64,000 nucleotides of DNA from NCBI GenBank assembly GCA_900471525.1, contig UCEZ01000030.1:186001-250000 (forward strand), read 5' to 3'. The notes under the pieces were generated by a model that did no database searches, was not told where the DNA came from, and was given only the letters and a program-made list of their open reading frames with translations. Of this stretch, positions 27,429 to 35,579 are shown one piece after another. The position numbers were made by a program, and so were the translations under genes. The DNA is from Hyphomicrobiales bacterium (GTDB lineage Bacteria > Pseudomonadota > Alphaproteobacteria > Rhizobiales > Rhizobiaceae). How positions within the stretch are numbered: the first letter of the stretch is position 1; every line of letters starts with the position of its first letter.

Positions 27429-27623
27429 ATGTCCGGCTACCTACGTGATCTTAAGGAATTGTTGACCAAAGCCGGCTGTCGCTATGTGAGGCCGGGCAAG
27501 GGTGATCATGAAATTTGGTTCAGCCCCATTTCGCAGCGACATTTCACCGTTGATCATGGTGTGAAATCACGTCACACCGCCAATGAAACGCTGAAACAGG
27601 CCGGCTTGCCGAAGGCTTTCTGA
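27429..27623 (+). CDS. HicA-like mRNA interferase toxin
   Basis: 64 residues: LRDLKELLTKAGCRYVRPGKGDHEIWFSP...RHFTVDHGVKSRHTANETLKQAGLPKAF. The dsRBD-like HicA fold with its catalytic His in GKGDHEIW and the closing LKQAGL are clear. HicA toxins cleave mRNA and tmRNA. It is complete in length, so the pair looks functional. It is convergent with the alpha/beta hydrolase gene on the other strand. Confidence 0.88.
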   Translation: MSGYLRDLKELLTKAGCRYVRPGKGDHEIWFSPISQRHFTVDHGVKSRHTANETLKQAGLPKAF

Positions 27624-27665
27624 TCTCCGGACAAACGATATCGGCCTGTACAGCAGCCGTCAGCC

Positions 27666-28508
27666 CTACTTATCAATGAAATCCCGCACCGCCTTGTTGT
27701 ACCCGTCCGGGTCCTGCAGCATGGCAAAATGGCTGGCGTTTTCGAGGATGACCAGCTTCGCCCCGGGAATGGTCTTTGCCAGATAATCCGTATGCTCGCG
27801 GGTGATCGCCTCGTCGTGATCGCCGAGTACAATCGCCGTCGGCGTGGTGATCTTCTTCAGGTCGTCGTCGCTCCAGTTCGGCTGGCTGGCCCACATGGCA
27901 CTGATCTGCGTGACGAAGGCATCATATTCGGTCGGCGTCGGGGAAATCTTCCTGTAAACCTCGCCGGCCTTTTCGATGTAGGTGGCGAAGGTCTTGTTCT
28001 CCATCACCGTCGGAATGACGCCGTCGACCTTGGAATTGGCCGCCTGTGTGAAGAGCTTGGTCAACCGCTCCGGATGATGAATGGCGATATCCAGGCCGAT
28101 GATGCCACCGTCGCTCCAGCCGACGATCGCCGTCTTGTCGATCTTCAGATAGTCGAGCAGGGCCAGATAATCCGACGACATCAGGTCGTAGCTATAGGGA
28201 TCGGAATTGCGGGTTGAACGGCCATGGCCGCGGCTTTCGGCGACGATGACGGTATGATCCTTCGAAAGATCGGCCACCTGTGCGCCCCAGACATCGGCAT
28301 AGCCAAGTCCACCATGGATCAGGAGGACCGGAGGGCCGGAGCCGTAGACGGCGTAGTACATCTCTATCCCGTTGACCGGCGCGGTGCCGCTCTTGTCGGC
28401 CTTGGGCAGTAGTAGAGGTTCGGGGAGTTCCTGCCAGCGTTCCGCCGCCAGCGAGGGTGCAGCGGAGAAGATGAAGAAGGCGCAGAGTATCTTCAGTATG
28501 GCTTTCAT
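27666..28508 (-). CDS. Exported alpha/beta hydrolase
   Basis: 280 residues from the ATG at 28508, giving MKAILKILCAFFIFSAAPSLAA as signal peptide; in-frame ATGs at 28526 and further upstream exist. The hydrolase fold shows the oxyanion motif LLIHGGLGYADVW, the nucleophile elbow GWSDGG, the acid Asp in LGDHDE, and the catalytic His in ASHFAMLQDP. The sequence is close to periplasmic or secreted lactonase/esterase-like relatives. Substrate unknown. It is a single gene, convergent with the HicA-like gene. Confidence 0.9.
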   Translation of the reverse strand: MKAILKILCAFFIFSAAPSLAAERWQELPEPLLLPKADKSGTAPVNGIEMYYAVYGSGPPVLLIHGGLGYADVWGAQVADLSKDHTVIVAESRGHGRSTRNSDPYSYDLMSSDYLALLDYLKIDKTAIVGWSDGGIIGLDIAIHHPERLTKLFTQAANSKVDGVIPTVMENKTFATYIEKAGEVYRKISPTPTEYDAFVTQISAMWASQPNWSDDDLKKITTPTAIVLGDHDEAITREHTDYLAKTIPGAKLVILENASHFAMLQDPDGYNKAVRDFIDK

Positions 28509-28630
28509 GAAAAATATCCCATTCATTATTGCACCCATCATAGGCGGCAATCGCCGTTGCCAAAGCAAAAGCCGTGGCCTTTTCGGGTGAAATGGGAAAA
28601 TTTCTTGCTGGGAGGGAAGCGGACGTGCCG

Positions 28631-28882
28631 TCAGCGGACGCCGACCGGCCTGTTCCAGCCCCACATCATCGGATCGTTACCATATCTGAAAGCGCGTGAA
28701 TCCGCCCGGCGGTCGAGATCGATACGCTGCAGGCAGGTGGCGAGTGCATCGGTGTTGCGGCGGAACCCGTAGGACATGCATGTCTTTTCATCAGCGGCGC
28801 GGCGCTCTTCCGGCGTCATCGTCGCGCAACCGGCAAGGGTTGCGCCAAGGGCCAGAAGCGACAGGATTTTCCGCATATGCAT
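28631..28882 (-). CDS. Small lipoprotein
   Basis: 83 residues from the ATG at 28882 with AAGG upstream (ATG at 28876 also possible). The signal HMRKILSLLALGATLAGC has its lipobox LAGC at residues 16-19. The rest is charged, with two Cys (KTCMSYGF, ATCLQRIDLDRR) and a Trp/Arg-rich end (DPMMWGWNRP). Short lipoproteins with this CxxxGF...CLQ...D pattern are common in rhizobia and unassigned. Located between the hydrolase and an unknown gene, all on the minus strand. Confidence 0.8.
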   Translation of the reverse strand: MHMRKILSLLALGATLAGCATMTPEERRAADEKTCMSYGFRRNTDALATCLQRIDLDRRADSRAFRYGNDPMMWGWNRPVGVR

Positions 28883-28921
28883 ACTCAGACCTTGTAGTGG
28901 TTCGCAGACCCGATCCGTCTA

Positions 28922-29311
28922 TCAGATGCGTTGCAGTACATCCACAAAGGCTTCAGCAAAATTCTTCAGGCCCGCCGTCTTCTCATTGGGCGTCTCGATG
29001 CGGATCGTGGCGCCGTCGGTCTCAAGGCAGGCAAAGATCGTCGCCATCGCCGTACTGCCGTCCTGCGGAATGCGTAGAACCGCGATCCGGTCGCAATCAT
29101 CAATCAGACCGGATGCCGGTAGCTCGAACAGAAAAGCGCCGTCGATGGCGGCAGCGGCGCCACGGACATGGGCGGAGAAGCCGTCCGGGCCTGTCGTGAA
29201 GCCGTCGAGCGAAAGTTCGAGTTCAAGAAGTTCCATCGTCAGGCCGGAATCTGCAGCAGGCACAACCGGTTGTGTGGCCGCCGCTCCCGTCTTGGGTTCG
29301 GATGATAGCAT
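28922..29311 (-). CDS. Conserved hypothetical protein
   Basis: 129 residues from the ATG at 29311, which has AAAGGAGAGTGAAC in front (strong site). No signal peptide or membrane segment. It looks like a small alpha/beta cytoplasmic protein (MELLELELSLDGFTTGPDGFSAHVRG...CDRIAVLRIPQDGS...FAEAFVDVLQRI). I do not recognise the family. It ends 39 bases before the small lipoprotein gene on the same strand, which could be one unit. Confidence 0.7.
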   Translation of the reverse strand: MLSSEPKTGAAATQPVVPAADSGLTMELLELELSLDGFTTGPDGFSAHVRGAAAAIDGAFLFELPASGLIDDCDRIAVLRIPQDGSTAMATIFACLETDGATIRIETPNEKTAGLKNFAEAFVDVLQRI

Positions 29312-29616
29312 GTTCACTCTCCTTTCAGGCAGCCGGAAAGACAAACCTTTCCCACGTACCTGGAAATCCTGATGTGTGTGCTAACCGGCCCAACAGCGCA
29401 TGGACCGGGGAAACACGGCTGATCCCCCTCGTTAAGACATGGTCAAGGAGAATGGCGAATTTGCGGCATGTTGCGGATTGCCAATACTGGGCTGTGCTTG
29501 GCCGCCACATTCACGGTTCTCCTGTGATCTTGCTGAAAACCGCTTCACACCTTTCGGCATCATGCTCTAAACAGGAGAAAGGTTGCCGCGCACGGCCAAG
29601 GGATTGATTCTGCCAG

Positions 29617-30525
29617 ATGATGATCAAGTATGAGCGCCCCACGTCTCTTGCCGCCCGCTGGGCGCGCCGGATCGCCCGCTTTGCCTTCGGTCTCTTCGCC
29701 GCGGCCCTGCTGGCGCATCGTTTCGGTCCGCTGCTCACGCCGCATTTCGTGGCGCTTGCGGTGTTTTCGGCGGGGCTTGCACTTCTGGCGGTGGGGCTCG
29801 CGATCGTCGGCTTCGTCCGGCTCTGGCGAGTGGCCGCTGTCGGCGGCGTTGCCTCGTTCGTAGCCCTCCTTTATGCGGCGCTGCCGATCGGTGCCGCCGG
29901 TTTCGCGCTCAGCGAATATTTCTCCAAGCCGGCGATTTACGATGTCAGCACCGACACCGTGACGCCGCCGCCCTGGATCAAGCCGCCGGATGCCGAGCAG
30001 GGCTGGCTGAAGCGCCCGCGCGATGTGACGCCGCAGGACCGGGAGGCGCAGATCGTCGCCTATCCGGGCGTGACCGGCCGCCGGTACGACGGCGCGCTTG
30101 ACCGCGTGTTCCAAGGGGTGAAGATCGTCGCTGAGAAGACAGGCATCAGCATTGTTGCGCAGGAAGGCGAGGAAAACGCCGAGGCCGATCTTGAAGACAT
30201 GGTCGTCAAGCCCTCGGATGCGGCGCCCACCGACAGCGAGCCGGACGACGTACCGATCCCGCTGACGCGTCCGGATCGGGTTCCGGGCGAGATGCAGCCC
30301 GGGCGGCGCTCGTCCGATATCCTGGTGCAGGGAGAGTGGCGCACGCTGATCGTCGGTTTTCGCTTCGATGTGCTGATCCGGTTACGGGAAGAGGCGGAGA
30401 CCACCTTCGTCGATATGCGCGTGGCGTCCCGTTACGGTGCGCACGATCTGGGCCTCGGCGCAGCCTTTGCCGACCAGTTCCTGCACGCTCTCGATGCGGA
30501 ACTGTTGGGCATCGCGGGGGATTGA
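29617..30525 (+). CDS. DUF1499 membrane protein
   Basis: 302 residues. Three hydrophobic segments lie at about 20-40, 44-70 and 74-98, followed by a soluble DUF1499 domain (about 130-300) with the typical YPGVTGRRYDGALDRVFQGVKIVAEKTGI and ...GFRFDVLIRLREEAETTFVDMRVASRYGAHDLG motifs. The domain is widespread and uncharacterised. An acidic insert (EEGENAEADLEDMVVKPSDAAPTD-like region, about 190-225) separates parts of the domain. Start ATG at 29617 or 29620; no clear ribosome-binding site. Convergent with the LysR gene. Confidence 0.88.
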   Translation: MMIKYERPTSLAARWARRIARFAFGLFAAALLAHRFGPLLTPHFVALAVFSAGLALLAVGLAIVGFVRLWRVAAVGGVASFVALLYAALPIGAAGFALSEYFSKPAIYDVSTDTVTPPPWIKPPDAEQGWLKRPRDVTPQDREAQIVAYPGVTGRRYDGALDRVFQGVKIVAEKTGISIVAQEGEENAEADLEDMVVKPSDAAPTDSEPDDVPIPLTRPDRVPGEMQPGRRSSDILVQGEWRTLIVGFRFDVLIRLREEAETTFVDMRVASRYGAHDLGLGAAFADQFLHALDAELLGIAGD

Positions 30526-30546
30526 TCCTGTCTTTTCCCGTTACCG

Positions 30547-31446
30547 TCAGGCCGCCGGTGCGGCGAAACAGGCAGTGATCCACGCGACAAAGGCTGAGGC
30601 TTCCGGCGATAGCTGATCGAAGTCGCGCGCCACCAGAAAGTAGGCGCCGTGGCCCACAGACGGGCCGAACGGCTGAATGATGCGGCCGGCATCCAGGTCG
30701 TCCCGGGTGAGAGCTGCATCGACAAGCGCCACCCCGTGGCCGCGCAAGACTGCCTGCAGCGTCAGTGATCCATCGGTATAGATCGGACCACGCATGATGT
30801 CCGCCTCCGGCGCCAATCCGGCCGCGGCAAACCAGCGTGTCCAGACATCGCGGTTTTCCTCGTGCAGCAGCGTGTAGGACAGAAGGTCGGCCGGCGTTTC
30901 GAGGGATGGTTTGCCCGCAAGGAGCGCCGGCGATACGGCCGGCACCATGGCGGCATCGCAGAGGTGGCGGGCTTGCGTGCGCGGCCAGGCACTCGCCTTT
31001 GCACTGTGGCGGATGGCAAGCTCCGCATCGTCGTTGCGAAACTCGACCAGCCTGCCTTCGGATTCAACGGAAACGTCGATCCCGGGGTGAAGTGCACGAA
31101 AATCCGCCAGATGCGGGACCAGCCAGCAGCCGGCAAAACTCGGCTCGGCATTGACCGTCAGCAGCGCGACGGCTTTTTTCGCGCGAAGTTCCTCGAGGCG
31201 GGCATCGATAGTGTCGAAGGCCGCCGCCAGGGTTCCTAGCAGTCGCGATCCTTCGGGGCTGAGACGCACCTTGCGATGGTGCCGCGTGAACAGCGCCGTT
31301 CCCAACAGCGCCTCCAGCTCGCGCACCTGTCGGCTGATCGCTGCTTGCGAGACGAACAGCTCCTGCGCGGCGAGCGTAAAGCTTTCCAGCCTTCCCGCCG
31401 CCTCGAAACTGCGCAGGGCCGTCAGGGGCAAGCGTCCGCGCTTCAT
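30547..31446 (-). CDS. LysR-family regulator (GcvA-like)
   Basis: 299 residues. The N-terminal winged helix reads LPLTALRSFEAAGRLESFTLAAQELFVSQAAISRQVRELEALLGTALFTRHHRKVRLSPEG, the GcvA/AmpR-like pattern. Residues 90-295 form the LysR effector-binding domain. LysR regulators usually control a divergent gene; here the neighbour upstream (31651, same strand) is not divergent and the 200-bp gap holds no convincing plus-strand gene. Target and ligand unknown. Confidence 0.92.
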   Translation of the reverse strand: MKRGRLPLTALRSFEAAGRLESFTLAAQELFVSQAAISRQVRELEALLGTALFTRHHRKVRLSPEGSRLLGTLAAAFDTIDARLEELRAKKAVALLTVNAEPSFAGCWLVPHLADFRALHPGIDVSVESEGRLVEFRNDDAELAIRHSAKASAWPRTQARHLCDAAMVPAVSPALLAGKPSLETPADLLSYTLLHEENRDVWTRWFAAAGLAPEADIMRGPIYTDGSLTLQAVLRGHGVALVDAALTRDDLDAGRIIQPFGPSVGHGAYFLVARDFDQLSPEASAFVAWITACFAAPAA

Positions 31447-31650
31447 TGCATAACCTCAAGTCATCCGAAGGTGACAATAAGCTCGTTTGTCCGCCATGGG
31501 CAAGCGGGATCACACTCGTGGCATCGATGGATTTGAAAAGGACGATGGTGATGAATGCGATCCTGAGACTTTGGATGGACGTCATCCTGCTCCTGACCTT
31601 CCAGCGTAACGTCGGACACAGGCCGTCCACGGATGGCAATGCCGAATGGT

Positions 31651-33345
31651 TCAGTCGGCCGGAGGGCGAAGCCAGCCGGTATAACGAACGATCAAACTGG
31701 TTAGCGGACTAGTGATCTCGACATGAAAGCGGAAGACGCCGTCCCGTTCCTCCTCGAACGTGTCGCCGCCGGGCGCGAGGAACAGCGGTAGCGGCAGGCC
31801 AAGAAAACGCCAGCCGCGGATCACCAGCCGCAGGCGGTCCTCGTCTGGCACAAGTGCGATCAGCACCCGGAATGGTCCGAAATCCTCGGCCAGCAGGCAG
31901 GCGTCGCGGCCGGTGGCGGCGGATTGCACGCTGCGGAAGGATTTTGTCCCGAACGTGCGGATCCAGATCTCGCGACCATCTTCGCATTCGAAGCGGACGT
32001 TGACTGGAATATCGGGATTGGCACGCGGAAAACCGATGACAGCGGCGGCGATCCGGGCAAGCAGGCCGGTGCCGCGCTCGACCCTGGCGCGTCCTTCGAC
32101 AGTCCGCGTCATCGCGGTGTCATGCAGGGCGGCAACGGCGGGCGGCAGGCTCGTCCAGGCACTCCCCAGCAAACGCCGGTAGAGCGGCGCGGCCTCTGCG
32201 GGCGGGCTGTCGTCGCGAATGCCGGAGCGGATGGCAAAACGGGAAAACAGCGGCTCAAAATCTGCAAGCGTGAGTTCGCCCGCCGCCGGACGCGCGCCGG
32301 GTGGTGGTTTCCGCCCCGAAAGCCAGCCACGGATTATCGCCTCGGCTGCCATCGCCGGAATGAATGGACCGTCATCGCCTTCGGCGACCAGATGCCAGGA
32401 CTGTGCGAGCCTGCTGCCGTCGGCGGCCGTGCCCGTAACCGCAACGAACATGCCGCCGCGATGTTCGCCGAAGGCCAGAACCTGCGAGGCACGATGAAAC
32501 AACGGCGCGAACGCCGAGAGTGACGGCAGCAGCCGCAACCGCACCAGCCAGCCGCAGAGACCGAGCAGGCATTGCAGGAACTGCGGCTCGGTGCCGGCGC
32601 CGGTGAACACCGCTTTCAATCCCGGCAAGGCCTGCGGCAGCAGGGCAAGATCCGGTGCATCGGCAAGGGCAAACCGGCGGCTGTTCAAGGGAATGCCGCC
32701 CGGCGGCGCGATCGTGCGGCGGATGCCGCCCATCAAGCCGTACCCCATCGTCTGCCGTCCATCGCGGGTGAGCGCCACCGGCTTACCGGCATAGCTCGAA
32801 ACGGCCTTGACGACGTTCAGACCCATGCGCGCCCTGGGTGAGGGGGCGATGCCCGCCGTCACCGTCTCGATGCCGGAAAATCCCAGTTTCAGCGCATCCA
32901 ACGCTGCGAAGGAGAGGGCGGGAAAGCTGCTGCAGCCGGAAAGAGCAAAGACGCCGTTTTCCACAGCCGCTTCATCGAGGATGGAGATGCCGGCCACGAA
33001 CGCAGTCGCGTCGGCAAGATCGAGATAGCAGATGCCAAGCGCGACGCAGGTTTTGACCAGATGATACGGGTTCGGACCGGCATCCTGAAACGGCCCGGAG
33101 GCATCGATGAGAAGATCGGGTTTGAGCGCGGACAGTACCACGCCCGCGTCGCCGCTGCGATCCATCACAACAGGCTCCAGCGTCGCCTTGGCTTCGACCG
33201 CTCCGGCAAAAGCCTTCGCCTTGTCGAGCGATCGCCCGGCGATCAGCAGCGTCAGCCGCGGTTCGTCGGCAAGAAGCCGCACCAGCCTGCCGCCGAAGGT
33301 GCCGTAGCCGCCAAGAATGAGGATCCGCAGCCGTCCGGCATTCAT
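31651..33345 (-). CDS. Saccharopine-dehydrogenase-like NAD(P)-binding protein fused to DUF4166
   Basis: 564 residues. The N-terminal Rossmann domain (ILILGGYGTFGGRLVRLLAD, about 7-30; LIDASGPFQ near 80) belongs to the saccharopine dehydrogenase NADP-binding family. The last 180 residues (LYRRLLGSAWTSLPPAVAALHD...FGPFRVLIALVPDEDRLRLVIRGWRFLGLPLPLFLAPGGDTFEEERDGVFRFHVEITSPLTSLIVRYTGWL) are a DUF4166 domain. The fusion is known in proteobacteria, with unknown reaction. Its start overlaps the DCC gene stop by four bases, so it is the last gene of a four-gene operon. Confidence 0.88.
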   Translation of the reverse strand: MNAGRLRILILGGYGTFGGRLVRLLADEPRLTLLIAGRSLDKAKAFAGAVEAKATLEPVVMDRSGDAGVVLSALKPDLLIDASGPFQDAGPNPYHLVKTCVALGICYLDLADATAFVAGISILDEAAVENGVFALSGCSSFPALSFAALDALKLGFSGIETVTAGIAPSPRARMGLNVVKAVSSYAGKPVALTRDGRQTMGYGLMGGIRRTIAPPGGIPLNSRRFALADAPDLALLPQALPGLKAVFTGAGTEPQFLQCLLGLCGWLVRLRLLPSLSAFAPLFHRASQVLAFGEHRGGMFVAVTGTAADGSRLAQSWHLVAEGDDGPFIPAMAAEAIIRGWLSGRKPPPGARPAAGELTLADFEPLFSRFAIRSGIRDDSPPAEAAPLYRRLLGSAWTSLPPAVAALHDTAMTRTVEGRARVERGTGLLARIAAAVIGFPRANPDIPVNVRFECEDGREIWIRTFGTKSFRSVQSAATGRDACLLAEDFGPFRVLIALVPDEDRLRLVIRGWRFLGLPLPLFLAPGGDTFEEERDGVFRFHVEITSPLTSLIVRYTGWLRPPAD

Positions 33346-33797
33346 GCGAGAAACCGGCTGCGATGCTCCGGCGTCGGCACGAAACAGGCATTGCGGCGGC
33401 CTGCAATGCGGTAGCGGTTGCGCGCCACCAGCTCATAGAGCGGATCGCGCAGCGCCGTCGGGACCAGACGCAACACGCTGACAAGGTTCCATGGAAAGCC
33501 GAGCCCGGCTGCCATGCGCAGCGATCCCCCCGATTTCAGATAGGCGCTACCGCCTTCGATCAGGATGTTGGTCTCGTAGTTGCGGCTGTCGAGGCCATAG
33601 TGCCGGTAGAGTGCTTCGCCGAGCGGCGATTTCGCGGTGATGAAGCGGTATCGGCCCTGCCGGTCGTGGCGCAGCACGAAGTTCACCCAACCGGAGCAGA
33701 AGATACATTCGCCGTCGAAGACGATGATCGGATGATCGTCGGCAAAGGTGGGCACGGCCGGATCGTTGCGGTAGCTGTAGGCCGGGCGGGCTTGCAT
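33342..33797 (-). CDS. DCC-family (DUF393) thiol-disulfide-like protein
   Basis: 151 residues. The motif IVFDGECIFCSGWVNFVLRHD contains the DxxC(x)2C pair that names the family, and the fold is thioredoxin-like. The tail YELVARNRYRIAGRRNACFVPTPEHRSRFL is standard. The function is unproven; a redox or membrane-lipid role has been suggested for relatives. Overlaps both neighbours (upstream metallo-hydrolase stop, downstream start), indicating tight translational coupling. Confidence 0.9.
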   Translation of the reverse strand: MQARPAYSYRNDPAVPTFADDHPIIVFDGECIFCSGWVNFVLRHDRQGRYRFITAKSPLGEALYRHYGLDSRNYETNILIEGGSAYLKSGGSLRMAAGLGFPWNLVSVLRLVPTALRDPLYELVARNRYRIAGRRNACFVPTPEHRSRFLA

Positions 33798-34735
33798 CAG
33801 CTCGCCCCTCCGGCCGCCAGGCGATAGGCGCCGGTCAGCGACGGCGGGCCATCGGTCTCGACCTGGCCACGCTCGACGAGATCCTCGATATGCGCAAAAA
33901 CCGATAGCGCCGCGGCGCCGTGCAGGCGCGGATCGGTGGTCGCATAGATCACCTTCACCATCTCGGGGATAGACCTGTCGCCGGCGCGCACCCGCTCCAG
34001 CACGGCGCGCTCGCGCATCCGCCGGTGGGCGCGAAGGCCCCTGAGAAACGCGGCAGGCTCCTTCACCGGGCCACCATGGCCGGGCAGGTAGAGCCGGTCG
34101 TCGCGGCCGAGCAGCTTTTCCAAAGAGGCCATGTAGTCGGTCATCGATCCGTCCGGCGGCGCGACGATCGAGGTCGCCCAGGCCATGACGTGATCGGCGG
34201 AAAAGACGATGCCGGTATCGTTCAGTCCATTATCCCCGAGCGCGAAAGCCGCGTGGTTGGCGGTGTGTCCGGGCGTCAGAAGCGTCGTCAGCGACCAGCC
34301 GTCACCGTCTACCCTGTCGCCATCGGCCAGCGCGATATCGGGCACGAAATCCATGTCCGAGCTTTCCGCGAAAGGATTGATCTCGCCCGCGTGCAGCAGC
34401 CTTGCCGCCCGGTGCGGTCCTTCGGCGACGATGAGCGCGCCCGTCTCCGCCTTCAGCCGGCGGGCAAGCGGCGAGTGGTCGCGATGCGTGTGGCTGACGG
34501 CGATATGGGTGACTTCGCGCCCCTTGAGCGCCGTCATCAGCGCCTGGAAATGCGCCTCGTCCTCCGGTCCCGGATCGATCACCGCAACCGATCTGTCGCC
34601 GACGATATAGCTGTTGGTGCCGTGGAAGGTGAAGGGGCCGGGATTGTTGACGGTGACGCGCTGGACACCGTCCGCCACCGTCACCGCCTCGCCATGGGCG
34701 GGTTGGAAATTCAGGTCGAAGTCTGGGCCGTCCAT
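33797..34735 (-). CDS. Metallo-beta-lactamase-fold hydrolase (LACTB2/glyoxalase II-like)
   Basis: 312 residues from the ATG at 34735. Metal-binding motifs are SHTHRDHSP (HxHxDH), LLTPGHTANH, FSADHVM and LPGHGGP, with a C-terminal winged-helix-like extension (RERAVLERVRAGDRSIPEMVKVIYATTDPRLHGAAALSVFAHIEDLVERGQVE), typical of LACTB2-like proteins. It begins 11 bases after the cupin stop. Cytoplasmic hydrolase of unknown ester or phosphodiester substrate. Confidence 0.92.
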   Translation of the reverse strand: MDGPDFDLNFQPAHGEAVTVADGVQRVTVNNPGPFTFHGTNSYIVGDRSVAVIDPGPEDEAHFQALMTALKGREVTHIAVSHTHRDHSPLARRLKAETGALIVAEGPHRAARLLHAGEINPFAESSDMDFVPDIALADGDRVDGDGWSLTTLLTPGHTANHAAFALGDNGLNDTGIVFSADHVMAWATSIVAPPDGSMTDYMASLEKLLGRDDRLYLPGHGGPVKEPAAFLRGLRAHRRMRERAVLERVRAGDRSIPEMVKVIYATTDPRLHGAAALSVFAHIEDLVERGQVETDGPPSLTGAYRLAAGGAS

Positions 34736-34746
34736 GCGCCGTCTCT

Positions 34747-35043
34747 TCACTTGTACTCGACTTCGATGAAGGACATGAATTCCTTGCCGTTGTTGACGAC
34801 ATTGTGCTCGACGCCCGCCTCGCGCCGGTAGGCCTGACCCTTGGCGATATCCACCCGCCGCTCGCCGCCCGGCTCTTCCAGCAGGAACCGGCAATCGGTC
34901 ATCGGGATGACGACATAGCCCATGCCATGCACATGATGCCCGGTATCGGCCCCCGGCTCGAAATCCCATCGTGTTATCCGCACCACGTCGTCATCGAGAA
35001 GAACAGTCGGCTTGGCAGGCGGGCGGGCGCGAAAAATGCTCAT
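34747..35043 (-). CDS. Small cupin-domain protein
   Basis: 98 residues. One cupin barrel: VVRITRWDFEPGADTGHHVHGMGYVVIPMTDCRFLLEEPGGERRVDIAKGQAYRREAGVEHNVVNNG, with the metal ligands H-H-H (GHHVHG) and the second-motif His (EHNV). First gene of the operon cupin - metallo-hydrolase - DCC - Sccpdh/DUF4166. Enzymatic or sensing role unknown. Confidence 0.9.
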   Translation of the reverse strand: MSIFRARPPAKPTVLLDDDVVRITRWDFEPGADTGHHVHGMGYVVIPMTDCRFLLEEPGGERRVDIAKGQAYRREAGVEHNVVNNGKEFMSFIEVEYK

Positions 35044-35172
35044 GGAGGTCTCCGGTTCTGGAGCGAGACCCTAGCCTAGAAAACTGATGACAGAAACGGA
35101 TTTCCGGTATCGACCTTGCGTCTTTTCAACGCTGATCCGATTGCTGAACGTCGCCCATCGTCTTTGTGCCGC

Positions 35173-35286
35173 TGCCCCTCACCCTAACCCTCTCCCCGCA
35201 GGCGGGGAGAGGGTACGATGGAGCTTGCCGCTTGTCCTTCTCCCCGTGCACGGGGAGAAGGTGGCCGACAGGCCGGATGAGGGGCA
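35173..35286. repeat. Paired palindromic repeat of the CCCTCTCCCCGC class
   Basis: The outer arms TGCCCCTCA (35173-35181) and TGAGGGGCA (35278-35286) are inverted. Inside lie two hairpins: CCTCTCCCCGC-AG-GCGGGGAGAGG and CCTTCTCCCC-GTGCAC-GGGGAGAAGG, and a small GGCCGACAGGCC. This is a BIME-like arrangement; similar repeats are scattered in many proteobacteria (general knowledge). It lies in the 390-bp gap between the cupin gene and tRNA-Gln, which otherwise holds only a possible tRNA promoter. Confidence 0.88.
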
Positions 35287-35436
35287 GTCACAAATATTAT
35301 GTGTTCGCCAGCGTGCGGCTCGACGCCATCCATTCGAAAAATCCGCGCAAAACCCCAACTTAAGCGTTGTCGCATGCGTGCGGCTTTGCTAAACCGGCTC
35401 TCGATTTGGCTTGGCGATTTGCCGACAGCCAAGCGT

Positions 35437-35510
35437 TGGGGCGTAGCCAAGCGGTAAGGCAGTGGTTTTTGGTACCGCCATCCCTGGTTCGAATCCAGGC
35501 GCCCCAGCCA
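35437..35510 (+). tRNA. tRNA-Gln (anticodon TTG)
   Basis: A 74-nt cloverleaf: acceptor TGGGGCG / CGCCCCA, D arm with GCC...GGC, anticodon loop TTTTGGT (TTG), T arm CCTGG-TTCGAAT-CCAGG, discriminator G and encoded CCA. A possible promoter is TTGTCG (35367) - 16 bp - CTAAAC (35389). Confidence 0.95.
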
Positions 35511-35579
35511 CGCTTGCCTTTTCAAGCGAAGAATCCAAGTTTCCAGCGCTTTTGGCTTATCTGAAAATCCAGCCGCCGT

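Noticed and set aside
31551-31712. 53-codon plus-strand ORF upstream of the LysR gene (ATG after AAAGGACGATGGTG)
   Set aside because: Its second half overlaps the coding end of the minus-strand Sccpdh-DUF4166 gene and shows no recognisable pattern; kept only as a remote possibility for a LysR-controlled peptide.
35184-35525. 113-codon minus-strand open frame across the repeat and tRNA-Gln
   Set aside because: It runs antisense through the palindromes and the tRNA; not a gene.
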